Shown here: piece after piece, positions 1-7,981 of the stretch
Layout of the letters: the number at the start of each line of letters is the position of its first letter
Numbering within the stretch: position 1 is the stretch's first letter
Assembly: GCA_903877385.1 (NCBI GenBank)
Contig: CAIRDP010000067.1
Location: 124,001-188,000, forward strand
From: an uncultured Bacteroidales bacterium
GTDB lineage: Bacteria > Bacteroidota > Bacteroidia > Bacteroidales > FEN-979
Direction of reading: 5' to 3'
DNA: 64,000 nucleotides
Made by a program: the position numbers and the translations under genes
Notes under the pieces: generated by a model
Databases searched by the model: none
Told to the model about the DNA's origin: nothing
What the model saw: the letters and a program-made list of their open reading frames with translations, nothing else

Positions 1-369
1 ATGGACGACCTGAAACAATCGGTTCAGAATGCTGCCTACGAGCAGAAAGACCCATTGCTGATCTACAAATTCGAATCCTTCGAACTGTTTAAAACCATGG
101 TTCAAAGGACGAACAAGGAGATCCTTTCATTCCTGATCAAAGCCGACGTCCCCATCCAGGTCGAAAATGTAAAAGAAGCCCAGTTGCCAAAGAAAACCGA
201 CCGTGGCCGTTATAAGGAAGAACGCTCCGACCTGCTGTCACAGGCCAATACAGATACCCAGGAAAAGTCACGCCCCCAGCCGGTCAAGGTTGAAAAAAAG
301 GTTGGCAGAAATGACCCCTGTCCCTGCGGAAGCGGTAAGAAATATAAGAATTGTCATGGGGTGGGATAA
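1..369 (+). CDS. secA: SecA preprotein translocase ATPase, C-terminal fragment
   Basis: This is the last 122 residues of SecA, the cytoplasmic motor that pushes unfolded preproteins through SecYEG. The gene is cut by the window start; the ATG at base 1 is an internal methionine, not the true start. The fragment holds the end of the helical scaffold/wing region, a charged variable linker (about residues 55-100), and the SEC-C zinc-binding tail with C107, C109, C118 and H119 (CPCGSG...NCHG), which in SecA families contacts SecB or ribosomes. Identification is secure from this tail together with the preceding helical segment. pyrH follows after 94 bp on the same strand. Confidence 0.93.
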   Translation: MDDLKQSVQNAAYEQKDPLLIYKFESFELFKTMVQRTNKEILSFLIKADVPIQVENVKEAQLPKKTDRGRYKEERSDLLSQANTDTQEKSRPQPVKVEKKVGRNDPCPCGSGKKYKNCHGVG

Positions 370-463
370 AATCTGTTGGCTGGAAATGAAATACCGGGAA
401 TCCACATTAGGTATATCGAAATCGGGCCACCCCGTTGCTCAAAACTTTTCAAAAGACTGAATT

Positions 464-1171
464 ATGAAACTGAAACGTATCTTACTGAAACTCTCAGGCG
501 AGGCGCTCGAAGGGAATCAGGGTTATGGAATCGATCCCGGGCGGCTGCTCGATTATGCTTCGGAAATAAAATCGGTTGCGGGCAAAGGACTGCAGATTGC
601 AATCGTAATCGGCGGCGGTAATATTTTCAGGGGATTGCAGGGAACTGATTTTGGGGTTGACCGTGTCCAAGGTGATTATATGGGGATGCTGGCAACCGTG
701 ATCAACAGCATGGCCATACAGGATGCACTCGAAAAGGCAGGGCTTAAGGTGAAACACCTTGGAGGAATTGCCATTGACCCCATTTGTGAACGGATGAGCC
801 GTGAAAAAGCTATCGCTTACCTTGAGGATGGTTATGTAGTGATGATCAGCGGAGGAACGGGAAACCCTTACTTCACCACCGATACCGCATCAGCCCTTAG
901 AGCTGTTGAGATCAAAGCCGATGCCATCCTGAAAGGAACCAGGGTGGATGGAGTTTACACTGCCGATCCCGAAAAAGACAAAAAAGCAAAGAAATATGAA
1001 ACTCTGAGTTTCGATGAGGCGTATAAAAAGAATCTGAAGATAATGGACCTTACAGCTTTCACACTTTGCAGCGAAAATAACCTGCCGATCATTGTCTTCA
1101 ATATGAACCGGAAAGGCAACTTGCTGAAACTGGTACAGGGGAAAAAGATCGGCACCATTGTTCAAAAGTGA
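464..1171 (+). CDS. pyrH: UMP kinase
   Basis: Uridylate kinase, phosphorylating UMP to UDP with ATP in pyrimidine nucleotide synthesis; a cytosolic hexameric enzyme of the amino-acid kinase fold. The 235-residue length is normal. Visible family motifs are the N-terminal LKLSGEAL, the glycine-rich IVIGGGNIFRG, the GGTGNPYFTTDTA nucleotide/UMP segment, and KGTRVDGVYTADP near the ATP site. The ATG at 464 gives the expected N-terminus. It sits 30 bp before frr, a pairing common in bacteria (pyrH-frr), so the two are probably co-transcribed. Confidence 0.97.
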   Translation: MKLKRILLKLSGEALEGNQGYGIDPGRLLDYASEIKSVAGKGLQIAIVIGGGNIFRGLQGTDFGVDRVQGDYMGMLATVINSMAIQDALEKAGLKVKHLGGIAIDPICERMSREKAIAYLEDGYVVMISGGTGNPYFTTDTASALRAVEIKADAILKGTRVDGVYTADPEKDKKAKKYETLSFDEAYKKNLKIMDLTAFTLCSENNLPIIVFNMNRKGNLLKLVQGKKIGTIVQK

Positions 1172-1201
1172 TAATTTCGACCCAAACCAAAGTTCCGAAC
1201 T

Positions 1202-1765
1202 ATGCACGAAGAATTAGAGTTTACACTGGAAGAAGCTACAGAAGGCATGCAGAATGCCTTGCACCATCTTGAAAAAGAAATACAGAAACTCCGTGCAGGC
1301 AAAGCCAATCCCCAGATGCTTGAAGGAGTGAAAATCGATTATTATGGGGTGATGACTCCAATAGACCAGACTGCGAATATTAGTTCCCCGGATGCAAGGC
1401 AGATCATCGTTCAGCCCTGGGATAAAAGTGTTCTTGGACTGATCGAAAAAGCGATACTGGCTGCCAACCTTGGATTCAACCCCAAAAATGAAGGTGAGAT
1501 CCTCAGGATACAGGTACCGCCACTCACCGAGGAACGCCGCCGCGACCTGGTTAAAAAAGCCAAGGCTGAAGCGGAAAACGCGAAGATCAGCATACGAAAC
1601 ATCCGCCGTAATGCCAATGAAACAGCTAAAAAATTGAAGAAGGACGGTGTGCCTGAAGATGAGGTTGATAAAGCTGAAACCGATATTCAAAAGGTTACAG
1701 ACGAGTATATCGAAAAAGTCGATAAAATCTTTGAAATCAAGGAAAAGGACATCATGACGGTATGA
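1202..1765 (+). CDS. frr: Ribosome-recycling factor
   Basis: Ribosome-recycling factor acts with EF-G to split post-termination ribosomes. The 187-residue protein shows the family pattern: a long helix with KLRAGKANPQMLEGVKIDYYG, the small beta domain with the VQPWDKS-type segment, and the C-terminal helices carrying PPLTEERRRDLVKKAK and IRNIRRNAN. The length matches the usual 185-187 residues. It lies 30 bp downstream of pyrH. An imperfect hairpin follows at about 1817-1855. Confidence 0.97.
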   Translation: MHEELEFTLEEATEGMQNALHHLEKEIQKLRAGKANPQMLEGVKIDYYGVMTPIDQTANISSPDARQIIVQPWDKSVLGLIEKAILAANLGFNPKNEGEILRIQVPPLTEERRRDLVKKAKAEAENAKISIRNIRRNANETAKKLKKDGVPEDEVDKAETDIQKVTDEYIEKVDKIFEIKEKDIMTV

Positions 1766-1816
1766 AAACATCAGCTCTCAGCCGCTCTCCCGTTCAATAC
1801 TATGAACCCCAATAGC

Positions 1817-1877
1817 CCCGGCCCGATTCCGCGACATTTGCGGGAATTTACCGGGACAGTTTAAAGCAATTTTTTAT
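1817..1877 (+). terminator. Possible terminator hairpin after frr
   Basis: An imperfect nested inverted repeat: outer arms CCCGG (1817-1821) and CCGGG (1851-1855), inner arms ATTCCGC and GCGGGAAT with one bulged G. A T-rich stretch begins about 15 bases after the stem. The gap before the T-run makes this a weak intrinsic terminator; it could be just a structured 3' end. Confidence 0.28.
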
Positions 1878-1975
1878 TTGGAGCTTCGAAAACCAGGTGC
1901 TGCCTGATTTAAAGGATGCGTTAGGTTATTACCATTACAATATTTCTTAATTTCGCATTCCAATTCCCCTTACTG

Positions 1976-2326
1976 ATGAAACCTGTCGTTGCTCACCCTT
2001 CACTCATCGCATACTGTGGCCTATACTGCGGGGCCTGCAGCAAGTACCTTAAAGGCAAATGCCCCGGCTGCCATGAAAATAATAAAGCCGGATGGTGCTC
2101 CGTGAGAACCTGCAATATCCAGAATAATACCCAGAGTTGCGCCGACTGCCTGGAGTTCTCAAACCCTATGAATTGCAAAAAATTCAATAATTTTTTCTCA
2201 AAACTCTTTGCCCTTGTCCTGAAATCCGACAGGGCTGCCTGCATTGACAGAATTAAAAAAGACGGTTACAGGGGGTATTCGGTGTTTATGGCCGAAAATA
2301 AACTGCAGTCTGTAAAACGCAAATGA
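1976..2326 (+). CDS. Small cysteine-rich DUF3795-type protein
   Basis: A 116-residue soluble protein rich in paired cysteines: an N-terminal AYCGLYCGACSKYLKGKCPGC segment, then WCSVRTCNIQ, CADC and NCKKF. This arrangement is that of DUF3795 proteins, common in anaerobes and Bacteroidota and of unknown function; metal or Fe-S binding is an inference from the cysteines only. A near-consensus promoter element (TAATTTCG at 1948-1955, one mismatch to TAnnTTTG) lies just upstream. The gene converges on the FNR-like regulator with only 3 bp between the stops. Confidence 0.8.
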   Translation: MKPVVAHPSLIAYCGLYCGACSKYLKGKCPGCHENNKAGWCSVRTCNIQNNTQSCADCLEFSNPMNCKKFNNFFSKLFALVLKSDRAACIDRIKKDGYRGYSVFMAENKLQSVKRK

Positions 2327-2329
2327 TCA

Positions 2330-3031
2330 TTAACCGTGCTTGCTGATCTTCTGTAGCCGCTCGGGATCATTGAGAGTAATTTTCTTCCCCTCAACGGTAA
2401 TCACTCCCTCATTATGGAATTTTCGCAGGGTATGGATTACATTTTCCTTTGAACATCCGGCAAATTCAGCAAATTCCTGCCTGGAAAGTGAAAGCACGAA
2501 AGCATTATTTGCATAGATGTTCTGGGAAAGGAAGATCAGGATATCGGCAATCCTGCCGTTAACCTGCTTATGCGCAAGACTGATAAAATTAAAAATTGAA
2601 CTGCGGAAGACATCCGTGATGAACTGCAGCATCTTGAACAGGTACAAGGTGTTTCCGAGGGCGATTCGTGTCAGCATCGAAACATCGATTGTACAACCTT
2701 CACAATCCTCGATGGCACATATGGAAAAGAGGTTGAACTCGGCGTTCACGAGGTTTGCACCCCCGATGAGGGCAGGTGCTTTATTAATGGAAAGAATGAG
2801 GTTTTTACCGTTCTCATCCTCATAATTAAACTTGATGATGCCCTTTCTTAAAAAAAGGAAATGGGTTGATTTGGCGCCCTGTTTTAAAATTACTTCCCCT
2901 TTCTTATACCTCAGCTGAACTGATTTTGCCCTGAGTTTCTCAAACTCATCCTTCTGTATGTACTGGCAGCTGATTGTTTTGAAAAGACAATCGTCGCAGT
3001 TGTAATAGCGCTGGTGATCGAGAGTGCTCAT
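2330..3031 (-). CDS. Crp/FNR-family transcription regulator with FNR-like N-terminal cysteines
   Basis: A 233-residue regulator with a cyclic-nucleotide-type beta-roll (about residues 30-120), a dimerisation helix and a C-terminal winged helix-turn-helix (LSRQEFAEFAGCSKENV). The N-terminus carries C12, C15 and C22 (C-x2-C-x6-C), and C105, C110 and C113 follow in the sensor domain. In FNR, a similar N-terminal triplet plus one central cysteine binds an oxygen-labile [4Fe-4S] cluster, so an oxygen- or redox-sensing role is inferred. The recognition helix differs from the E-SR pattern of E. coli FNR, so a different DNA site is expected. It is divergent to the radical SAM cofactor cluster, its most likely target. 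Confidence 0.85.
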   Translation of the reverse strand: MSTLDHQRYYNCDDCLFKTISCQYIQKDEFEKLRAKSVQLRYKKGEVILKQGAKSTHFLFLRKGIIKFNYEDENGKNLILSINKAPALIGGANLVNAEFNLFSICAIEDCEGCTIDVSMLTRIALGNTLYLFKMLQFITDVFRSSIFNFISLAHKQVNGRIADILIFLSQNIYANNAFVLSLSRQEFAEFAGCSKENVIHTLRKFHNEGVITVEGKKITLNDPERLQKISKHG

Positions 3032-3044
3032 AGGATATTTTCAA

Positions 3045-3052
3045 CAAAAGTA
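3045..3052 (-). promoter_or_regulatory. Bacteroidota -7 element for the FNR-like regulator
   Basis: On the minus strand the octamer TACTTTTG matches TAnnTTTG exactly, 13 bp upstream of the regulator start, predicting a very short leader. No clear -33 TTG is visible. Confidence 0.45.
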
Positions 3053-3097
3053 CTTGATTTTCATATATTAAAAGGTGAAATAATGCAGTTTTTATTA

Positions 3098-3115
3098 TGT
3101 AACACATCAGTTAAA
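3098..3115. promoter_or_regulatory. Candidate Crp/FNR-type operator palindrome
   Basis: Inverted repeat TGTAAC-acatca-GTTAAA in the divergent region: perfect TAAC/GTTA arms 6 bp apart, extended with one mismatch. The geometry suits a Crp/FNR dimer. Its centre is about 66 bp upstream of the predicted regulator transcription start and about 107 bp before the ABC gene. Assignment to this regulator is inference. Confidence 0.38.
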
Positions 3116-3213
3116 AGGACACTTTCTTTCAGTGCCATATATAATATTGGCAATCAACATGCTCGTATTTTTACTGCAGAAAATTCATCCGAATTCTTAT
3201 AAAAATTATTTTC

Positions 3214-4017
3214 ATGGATATACAAAGCATTTGCGTTATGGGGGGCTACGGTAAAACCGGTGAACCCGAAAAAGTTGAACGATTTGAGCTGAATATGGGA
3301 GATATCATCAGCATCGTGGGACCCACAGGCTGCGGTAAAACCACCCTGATCAACGATATTGAACTGTTTGCTAACCGGAATACGCCTTCCAACCGCCTGG
3401 TTATGATCAACGGGGAAACGATTAACGAAGATTTTACGTTCGATCCCCGCAAACACCCTATCGCTCTGATATCCCAGCATACCAACTTTCTTTCCGATCT
3501 TCCTGTAGGCGAATTTCTGAAGATCCATGCAAAGGTAAGGGGAGGCGACAATCCTGAAAAGATGATAGCCGAAACCCTGGAGTTTGCCAACCAGCTGACC
3601 GGTGAAGCCATCATCGTACATACCGGGATGACCGAACTTTCGGGCGGACAAACCCGTTCATTGCTGATTGCCGATGCTGTGATCATAGGCAATTCCCCCA
3701 TCATCCTCCTTGATGAAATCGAAAATGCCGGGATTCACAGGACCAAGGCCCTGGAGCTTCTTAAACAGTTCAGGAAGATCTTTGTCTTTGTGACTCACGA
3801 TCCCCACATTGCGCTTTTATCCGACTACAGGATCATCATGAAAAACGGCTCGATGGAGAAACTGATCTGCACTAATCCGGCCGAAAGAAGAGTGGCCGGT
3901 GAACTTGGTAAAATAGACAACCTCATGCTGAATTTCCGTTCGTTCATCCGCAGCGGGCAGGAGATCTCAGAACAGATGATGGTGGAACAAATGGAAACCC
4001 TGAAAATAACAAATTGA
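3214..4017 (+). CDS. Soluble ABC-type ATPase, first gene of a putative metallocofactor cluster
   Basis: A 267-residue stand-alone ATP-binding cassette protein with no membrane segment and no permease gene nearby. All nucleotide motifs are present: Walker A GPTGCGKT (36-43), Q-loop Q88, signature LSGGQ (142-146), Walker B IILLDE (163-168) and H-loop H195. The roughly 65-residue C-terminal tail after the H-loop is not part of a normal cassette. Lack of a permease, and its place 3 bp before a GTPase in a run with a cysteine desulfurase and a HydE-type enzyme, suggest a SufC-like or component-A2-like energising role in cofactor assembly rather than transport. That role is inference. Confidence 0.8.
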   Translation: MDIQSICVMGGYGKTGEPEKVERFELNMGDIISIVGPTGCGKTTLINDIELFANRNTPSNRLVMINGETINEDFTFDPRKHPIALISQHTNFLSDLPVGEFLKIHAKVRGGDNPEKMIAETLEFANQLTGEAIIVHTGMTELSGGQTRSLLIADAVIIGNSPIILLDEIENAGIHRTKALELLKQFRKIFVFVTHDPHIALLSDYRIIMKNGSMEKLICTNPAERRVAGELGKIDNLMLNFRSFIRSGQEISEQMMVEQMETLKITN

Positions 4018-4020
4018 TAT

Positions 4021-4722
4021 ATGAAGCTGATAATATTTGCCGGCCCCCCAACCTGCGGGAAAACCACGGTTATAAGACAGGTCATAAGAAGAATGCTTAA
4101 AAAAGGGCATAAACCGGCATACCTTAAAATAGATGTTTTGTATGCCGATGAAGACAGGATCATTAGCGAAGAGTTTAATATCCCCTCGAGGAAACTGTAT
4201 TCCGGTGAATTATGCCCCGATCATTGCAATGTTGTGGTGATGGATGAGGCTGTTGAATGGGCCGAGAAGTCGGGAAGCGATTTTCTGTTTGTTGAAACAG
4301 CCGGCTTATGCCTTCGCTGTTCGCCGTATATAGAAAATTCCCTGGGTGTTGTTGTTCTTGAAGCAACCAGCGGTATGAACCTGCCCTATAAGATCGGCCC
4401 TATGCTTACCCTTGCCGATATAGCAGTTATCACCAAGATTGACCTGATCTCACAGGCCGAAAGAGAAGTTTTCCGCTACAGGGTCATCGAAGCCGCAAAG
4501 GAGATCACTGTTGTGGAAAGCAATGCGCTCTATGGAATCGGTATAGATCCCATTGTAAGGCATATTGAAAGGTCCGGTGAGATTAAACAGCCCATGTTCT
4601 TAAGAGGCAATCCTCCGGTAGGGACCTGTACGATCTGCGTAGGCAAGAAAGAGATAGGGGCGAAGAACCATTTCGGAGTTCTGCGTACCATGGAGCATGA
4701 CCTGTTTTATATTGGGGAATGA
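4021..4722 (+). CDS. HypB/CobW-like GTPase (putative metallochaperone)
   Basis: A 233-residue P-loop GTPase of the SIMIBI class, which includes HypB, UreG and CobW. Visible are Walker A GPPTCGKT (8-15), the switch II-like ETAG (92-95) and the guanine-specificity motif TKID (138-141). Three cysteine pairs stand out: C65/C69 (CPDHC), C97/C100 (CLRC) and C203/C206 (CTIC), suitable for binding a metal or cluster. The HypB and CobW families deliver nickel, zinc or cobalt to enzymes; the metal here cannot be told. It starts 3 bp after the ABC gene and its stop overlaps the next start by 4 bp (ATGA), indicating translational coupling. Confidence 0.78.
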   Translation: MKLIIFAGPPTCGKTTVIRQVIRRMLKKGHKPAYLKIDVLYADEDRIISEEFNIPSRKLYSGELCPDHCNVVVMDEAVEWAEKSGSDFLFVETAGLCLRCSPYIENSLGVVVLEATSGMNLPYKIGPMLTLADIAVITKIDLISQAEREVFRYRVIEAAKEITVVESNALYGIGIDPIVRHIERSGEIKQPMFLRGNPPVGTCTICVGKKEIGAKNHFGVLRTMEHDLFYIGE

Positions 4723-5897
4723 TGCCGTTGCAAGCAGATCACAAACATATCGTGTATCTTGACAATGCAGCAACAACCTGCATAGACCCGGTTGTTGCCG
4801 GGCTCATCCGCGAGGCGGGAGATGAATTCTACGGTAACGCCTCCAGCCTGCATTCCATGGGAACAATGGCCCATGAGGTACTGGAACAATCGAGGATAAA
4901 GCTTGCCTCACTCCTGGGTGCAAATCCTTCGGAGATCATATTCACGGGAAGCGGAACCGAATCCAATAACCTTGCCTTGAAAGGGGTGGCATTTGCCAAT
5001 GCCTATAAAGGGAGGCATATCGTTGTTTCGGCAATCGAACACGATTGCATTTTACGAGCTGCCCGCTGGCTTGAAACCCAGGGTTTCTTCGTAACCTTTC
5101 TGCCGGTTGACCAGGAGGGTTTTATTGATGTTTCGGCACTGGAGAAAGTTATTAACAGCAAAACCATTCTGGTCTCGGTAATGCATGCCAATAACGAAAT
5201 AGGAACCATTCAACCAGTTGAGGAGATCGGGAGGATTTGCCGGGAGCGGAATATTTATTTCCATTCCGATGCCTGCCAGTCGTTTGGCAAGATCCCGGTG
5301 AATGTACACACTTTATTCACCGACCTGCTGACTGTGAATTCTCATAAGCTTCATGGCCCTAAAGGGGTGGGAGCTTTGTATCTCAGGAACGGTGTTGCTA
5401 TAGAACCCTTGCTTCACGGGGGGGGGCAGGAAAGAGGGATACGTTCATCCACCGAGAACATCCCCGGCATTATCGGGTTTGTAAAAGCTGCCGAAATAGC
5501 CTGCAGGGAAATGGAAGCTGAAATGCACAGGCTTACAGGTCTGCAGGAGAGGATAATTAGCACACTCAGCCACAATATTGAGGGGGTTTATTTCAATGGT
5601 TCGCTAAGCAGCCGTTTGCCAAACAATATCAATTTCTGTATTGAAGGAATGGAAGGAGAAGGGATGAGGCTGCAGTTGATGCTGGATGAGGCAGGCGTTT
5701 GCGTCTCCACAGGATCCGCCTGTTCTTCGAACGACGGGGGAAATCCCTCGCATGTTCTCCAGGCGATCGGTCTCAACCCCTTCCAGGCAAGGGGAGGTAT
5801 AAGGCTCAGCCTGGGCCGTTTCTCAACACAAAAAGACACGGATATCTTTCTGAAAATAATTATTGAAACAGTAAAGCAGCTAAAACCTATCTTCTGA
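4719..5897 (+). CDS. NifS/IscS-type cysteine desulfurase
   Basis: A PLP enzyme converting cysteine to alanine and passing the persulfide sulfur to Fe-S or other sulfur-containing cofactors. The 392-residue length is typical. The PLP lysine is K210 (NSHKLHGPKG) and the sulfur-carrying cysteine is C335 (TGSACSS) in an active loop of group I (NifS/IscS) type. It overlaps the GTPase by 4 bp and precedes the HydE-like gene by 11 bp, so it probably supplies sulfur to a dedicated pathway; no iscU or nifU scaffold gene lies beside it. Confidence 0.92.
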   Translation: MMPLQADHKHIVYLDNAATTCIDPVVAGLIREAGDEFYGNASSLHSMGTMAHEVLEQSRIKLASLLGANPSEIIFTGSGTESNNLALKGVAFANAYKGRHIVVSAIEHDCILRAARWLETQGFFVTFLPVDQEGFIDVSALEKVINSKTILVSVMHANNEIGTIQPVEEIGRICRERNIYFHSDACQSFGKIPVNVHTLFTDLLTVNSHKLHGPKGVGALYLRNGVAIEPLLHGGGQERGIRSSTENIPGIIGFVKAAEIACREMEAEMHRLTGLQERIISTLSHNIEGVYFNGSLSSRLPNNINFCIEGMEGEGMRLQLMLDEAGVCVSTGSACSSNDGGNPSHVLQAIGLNPFQARGGIRLSLGRFSTQKDTDIFLKIIIETVKQLKPIF

Positions 5898-5908
5898 GCA
5901 CAGCGATA

Positions 5909-7021
5909 ATGGGTGGAAGAGAGAAAATAATAACCATTGCCGGCAAAGCCGAACTGACGGCAGGAGATATTCATTACCTGCTGTCGCTTGCTGCCCCTGA
6001 AGAAATTAAATTGCTTGGGGAACTGGCTTATGCAGTTAAAAAGGAGCATGTAAGCAACAGGGTTTATTTCAGGGGCCTGATCGAATTTTCGAACATCTGC
6101 TCAAAGGATTGTCTTTATTGCGGGATCAGGAAGAGCAACTACAGCCCTGAGAGGTTTCTAATGAGCAGGATGGAGATTCTTGACGCGGCTATGTTTGCCC
6201 AAGCCAACCGCTATGGATCTGTTGTGCTGCAGTCGGGCGAGAGGACCGACCAGGCTTTTATCGATTTTGTTTGTGATATCGTAAGCAGTATTAAAACTGC
6301 GACTCAGGGGAAACTGGGTATTACACTCTCATGCGGGGAGCAAAGCGAAGAGACTTACCGCAGGTTTTTTGAAGCAGGCGCTCACCGATATCTTCTCAGG
6401 ATTGAATCTTCGGACCGGGAGCTTTACGGGATGCTGCATCCACAGGACCGGCATCACGACTTCGATGCCCGCCTTAACTGCCTCAGGCTGCTTAAGAAAA
6501 CAGGTTTCCAGCTGGGGACAGGGGTGATGGTAGGACTTCCTTTTCAGGCTATAGAACACCTGGTGGGCGATCTTTTTTTCCTTAAAAAGATTGATGCGGA
6601 TATGGTTGGTCTTGGACCCTATATCGAGCATTCGCAGACTCCTTTGTACCTTTTCCGCGATCAGTTGTGGCCATCGCAGGAAAGGCTGGTAATGACCCTG
6701 AAAATGATCGCTGTCCTCAGGATCATGATGAAAGATATCAATATTGCTTCGGCCACAGCTTTGCAGGCCATCGATGGCTTTGGACGTGAAAGGGCCTTGA
6801 AACTCGGCGCCAATATTATCATGCCAAATCTCAGCCCGAAAAAACACCGCAAAGACTACCTCTTGTATGAAGACAAGCCTTGTATTGAAGAAGAGAGGGA
6901 GGAATGCAGAGATTGCCTGGAGATCCGGGTCAAACTTACAGGAGATGAAATAGGATATGATGCCTGGGGGGACTCAAGGCATTTTATTAATAGAAACCAT
7001 AAACCCCAACCCTATGTTTAA
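5909..7021 (+). CDS. HydE-type radical SAM enzyme
   Basis: A 370-residue radical SAM enzyme of the HydE/PylB/BioB branch. The SAM-cluster cysteines are C64, C68 and C71 (CSKDCLYC). A second cysteine set at C325, C333 and C336 (C-x7-C-x2-C) matches the accessory cluster found in many HydE proteins. In [FeFe] hydrogenase maturation, HydE works with HydF and HydG on the H-cluster. None of hydA, hydF or hydG is in this window, so this may be a HydE paralogue serving another cofactor. PylB-like chemistry cannot be excluded. It overlaps the following Fe-S gene by 8 bp. Confidence 0.82.
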   Translation: MGGREKIITIAGKAELTAGDIHYLLSLAAPEEIKLLGELAYAVKKEHVSNRVYFRGLIEFSNICSKDCLYCGIRKSNYSPERFLMSRMEILDAAMFAQANRYGSVVLQSGERTDQAFIDFVCDIVSSIKTATQGKLGITLSCGEQSEETYRRFFEAGAHRYLLRIESSDRELYGMLHPQDRHHDFDARLNCLRLLKKTGFQLGTGVMVGLPFQAIEHLVGDLFFLKKIDADMVGLGPYIEHSQTPLYLFRDQLWPSQERLVMTLKMIAVLRIMMKDINIASATALQAIDGFGRERALKLGANIIMPNLSPKKHRKDYLLYEDKPCIEEEREECRDCLEIRVKLTGDEIGYDAWGDSRHFINRNHKPQPYV

Positions 7022-7703
7022 AGAAAACAATGTTCTTACCGAAGTTGTACCTGCCCTTCCCGGCCTGGATTGCGGCGCATGCGGATTCCGCACATGTACG
7101 CTTTTTGGTGATCACCTGCTGAAAACCCCGGCTGACCTTAAACTTTGCATCCATATCGAAAGCCGTAAACCACAGCTTACCGACCCTGTGGCATGCCTGA
7201 GCTGTCACCATGCCGGATTGGGTGAGAAACTCGGGTGGAAGGACAACCTTCAGCGTGAATTTGATTTCATACTGGATTCATTTGATAATGAACCCGGACC
7301 CCGGGAAACCATTCTTCCGTATAACCCGGCCCTGGTGAAAGACCTGGGCGTGAAGAAGGATGACATTATGATTGGCCGTCCCATGGGCATGTCGTGTGGC
7401 TGTCCCGTGACGCATTGCGGAATAGTCACTTGGGTTGATGCACGCAACGGAGTTATCAACTGGTGCGTGACGGGCCCCCTGAAACCCCGTTTACAGGGCT
7501 TTATTGATATAGGCTATTATGTAGCCCAGGGGTACGAGGGACTTATAAAGGAAACCAACAAGGAAATCAAGCTCGGCATGCGCTATTGGTTCCTTCCCCG
7601 CCGTTGCATGCTTCAATGGAGGCATAGCGGCCTTGTAAATGCCGTAACCAAGCTCAAAGATGGCGGATACAAAGTTAGGATAGAGGGTTTGTTCATCGGC
7701 TAA
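7014..7703 (+). CDS. Multi-cysteine Fe-S binding protein closing the cofactor cluster
   Basis: A 229-residue cytosolic protein. The ATG at 7014 is preferred over an upstream in-frame ATG at 6957 because the conserved-looking sequence begins there and the overlap with the HydE-like gene shrinks to 8 bp. It begins with an Fe-S domain of the kind seen in CODH/ACS and Rnf subunits: C20, C23, C28 and C45. Further cysteines occur at C61/C64, C128/C130/C135, C151 and C198, with an unusual RRCMLQWRHSG segment near the end. I do not recognise a named family for the C-terminal part. A carrier, scaffold or electron-donor role for the HydE-like enzyme is inference from position. Confidence 0.75.
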   Translation: MFKENNVLTEVVPALPGLDCGACGFRTCTLFGDHLLKTPADLKLCIHIESRKPQLTDPVACLSCHHAGLGEKLGWKDNLQREFDFILDSFDNEPGPRETILPYNPALVKDLGVKKDDIMIGRPMGMSCGCPVTHCGIVTWVDARNGVINWCVTGPLKPRLQGFIDIGYYVAQGYEGLIKETNKEIKLGMRYWFLPRRCMLQWRHSGLVNAVTKLKDGGYKVRIEGLFIG

Positions 7704-7791
7704 AGCCGCTGGTTCAGGCCAGCCGGGGGAATTTACTGCAATTGTCCAAAAATTCCTTGATCCTTCATGCGTTTATTTCATACTGATTATT

Positions 7792-7799
7792 TACTTTTG
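7792..7799 (+). promoter_or_regulatory. Promoter -7 element of the cobalamin riboswitch transcript
   Basis: TACTTTTG matches the Bacteroidota TAnnTTTG consensus exactly and lies directly before the riboswitch aptamer, so transcription should begin at about 7803-7806. No good -33 TTG is seen at the right distance. Confidence 0.5.
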
Positions 7800-7802
7800 C
7801 AG

Positions 7803-7981
7803 CATGCCAGTGGTACTTTCACCGATATCCTTCGGTGAAGTTGAAAAGGGAACCCGGTTGGAAACCGGGGCTGTGCCCGCAGCTGTAAGTTCAAAAGCGG
7901 CTTCCGTATTCTCCTCGTCACTGTTCCGTTTCAGGAATGGGAAGACTTCGGAAACCAGAACAAGCCAGAAGACCTGCCCCA
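7803..7981 (+). promoter_or_regulatory. Cobalamin (adenosylcobalamin-type) riboswitch
   Basis: This holds the conserved cobalamin aptamer landmarks in order: a stem made by TTTCACC and GGTGAAG, the AAAGGGAA box followed by a CCGGTT/AACCGG hairpin, the core GGCTGTGCCCGCAGCTGTAA (7868-7887), a TCACTG element, the TGGGAAG box, and the closing B12 box AGCCAGAAGACCTGCC (7963-7978). The 345 bp gap before the next gene is otherwise empty. A downstream hairpin TTAACTTT/AAAGGTTAA (7993-8015) has no U-run, which suggests control of translation rather than termination. It should repress the downstream gene when B12 is plentiful. Confidence 0.93.

Noticed and set aside
3014-3202. 62-residue frame in the divergent control region
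   Set aside because: It covers the regulator start, promoter and palindrome and has no family features.
6957-7013. Upstream start for the Fe-S protein
   Set aside because: It would extend the overlap with the HydE-like gene to 65 bp; recognisable sequence begins at the ATG at 7014.
5909-7021. Calling the HydE-type gene a marker of an [FeFe] hydrogenase here
   Set aside because: No hydA, hydF or hydG lies in the window and the partners differ from the hydrogenase set.
7708-7723. GCTGG-N6-CCAGC hairpin after the cofactor cluster as a terminator
   Set aside because: Only five base pairs and no T-run follows.
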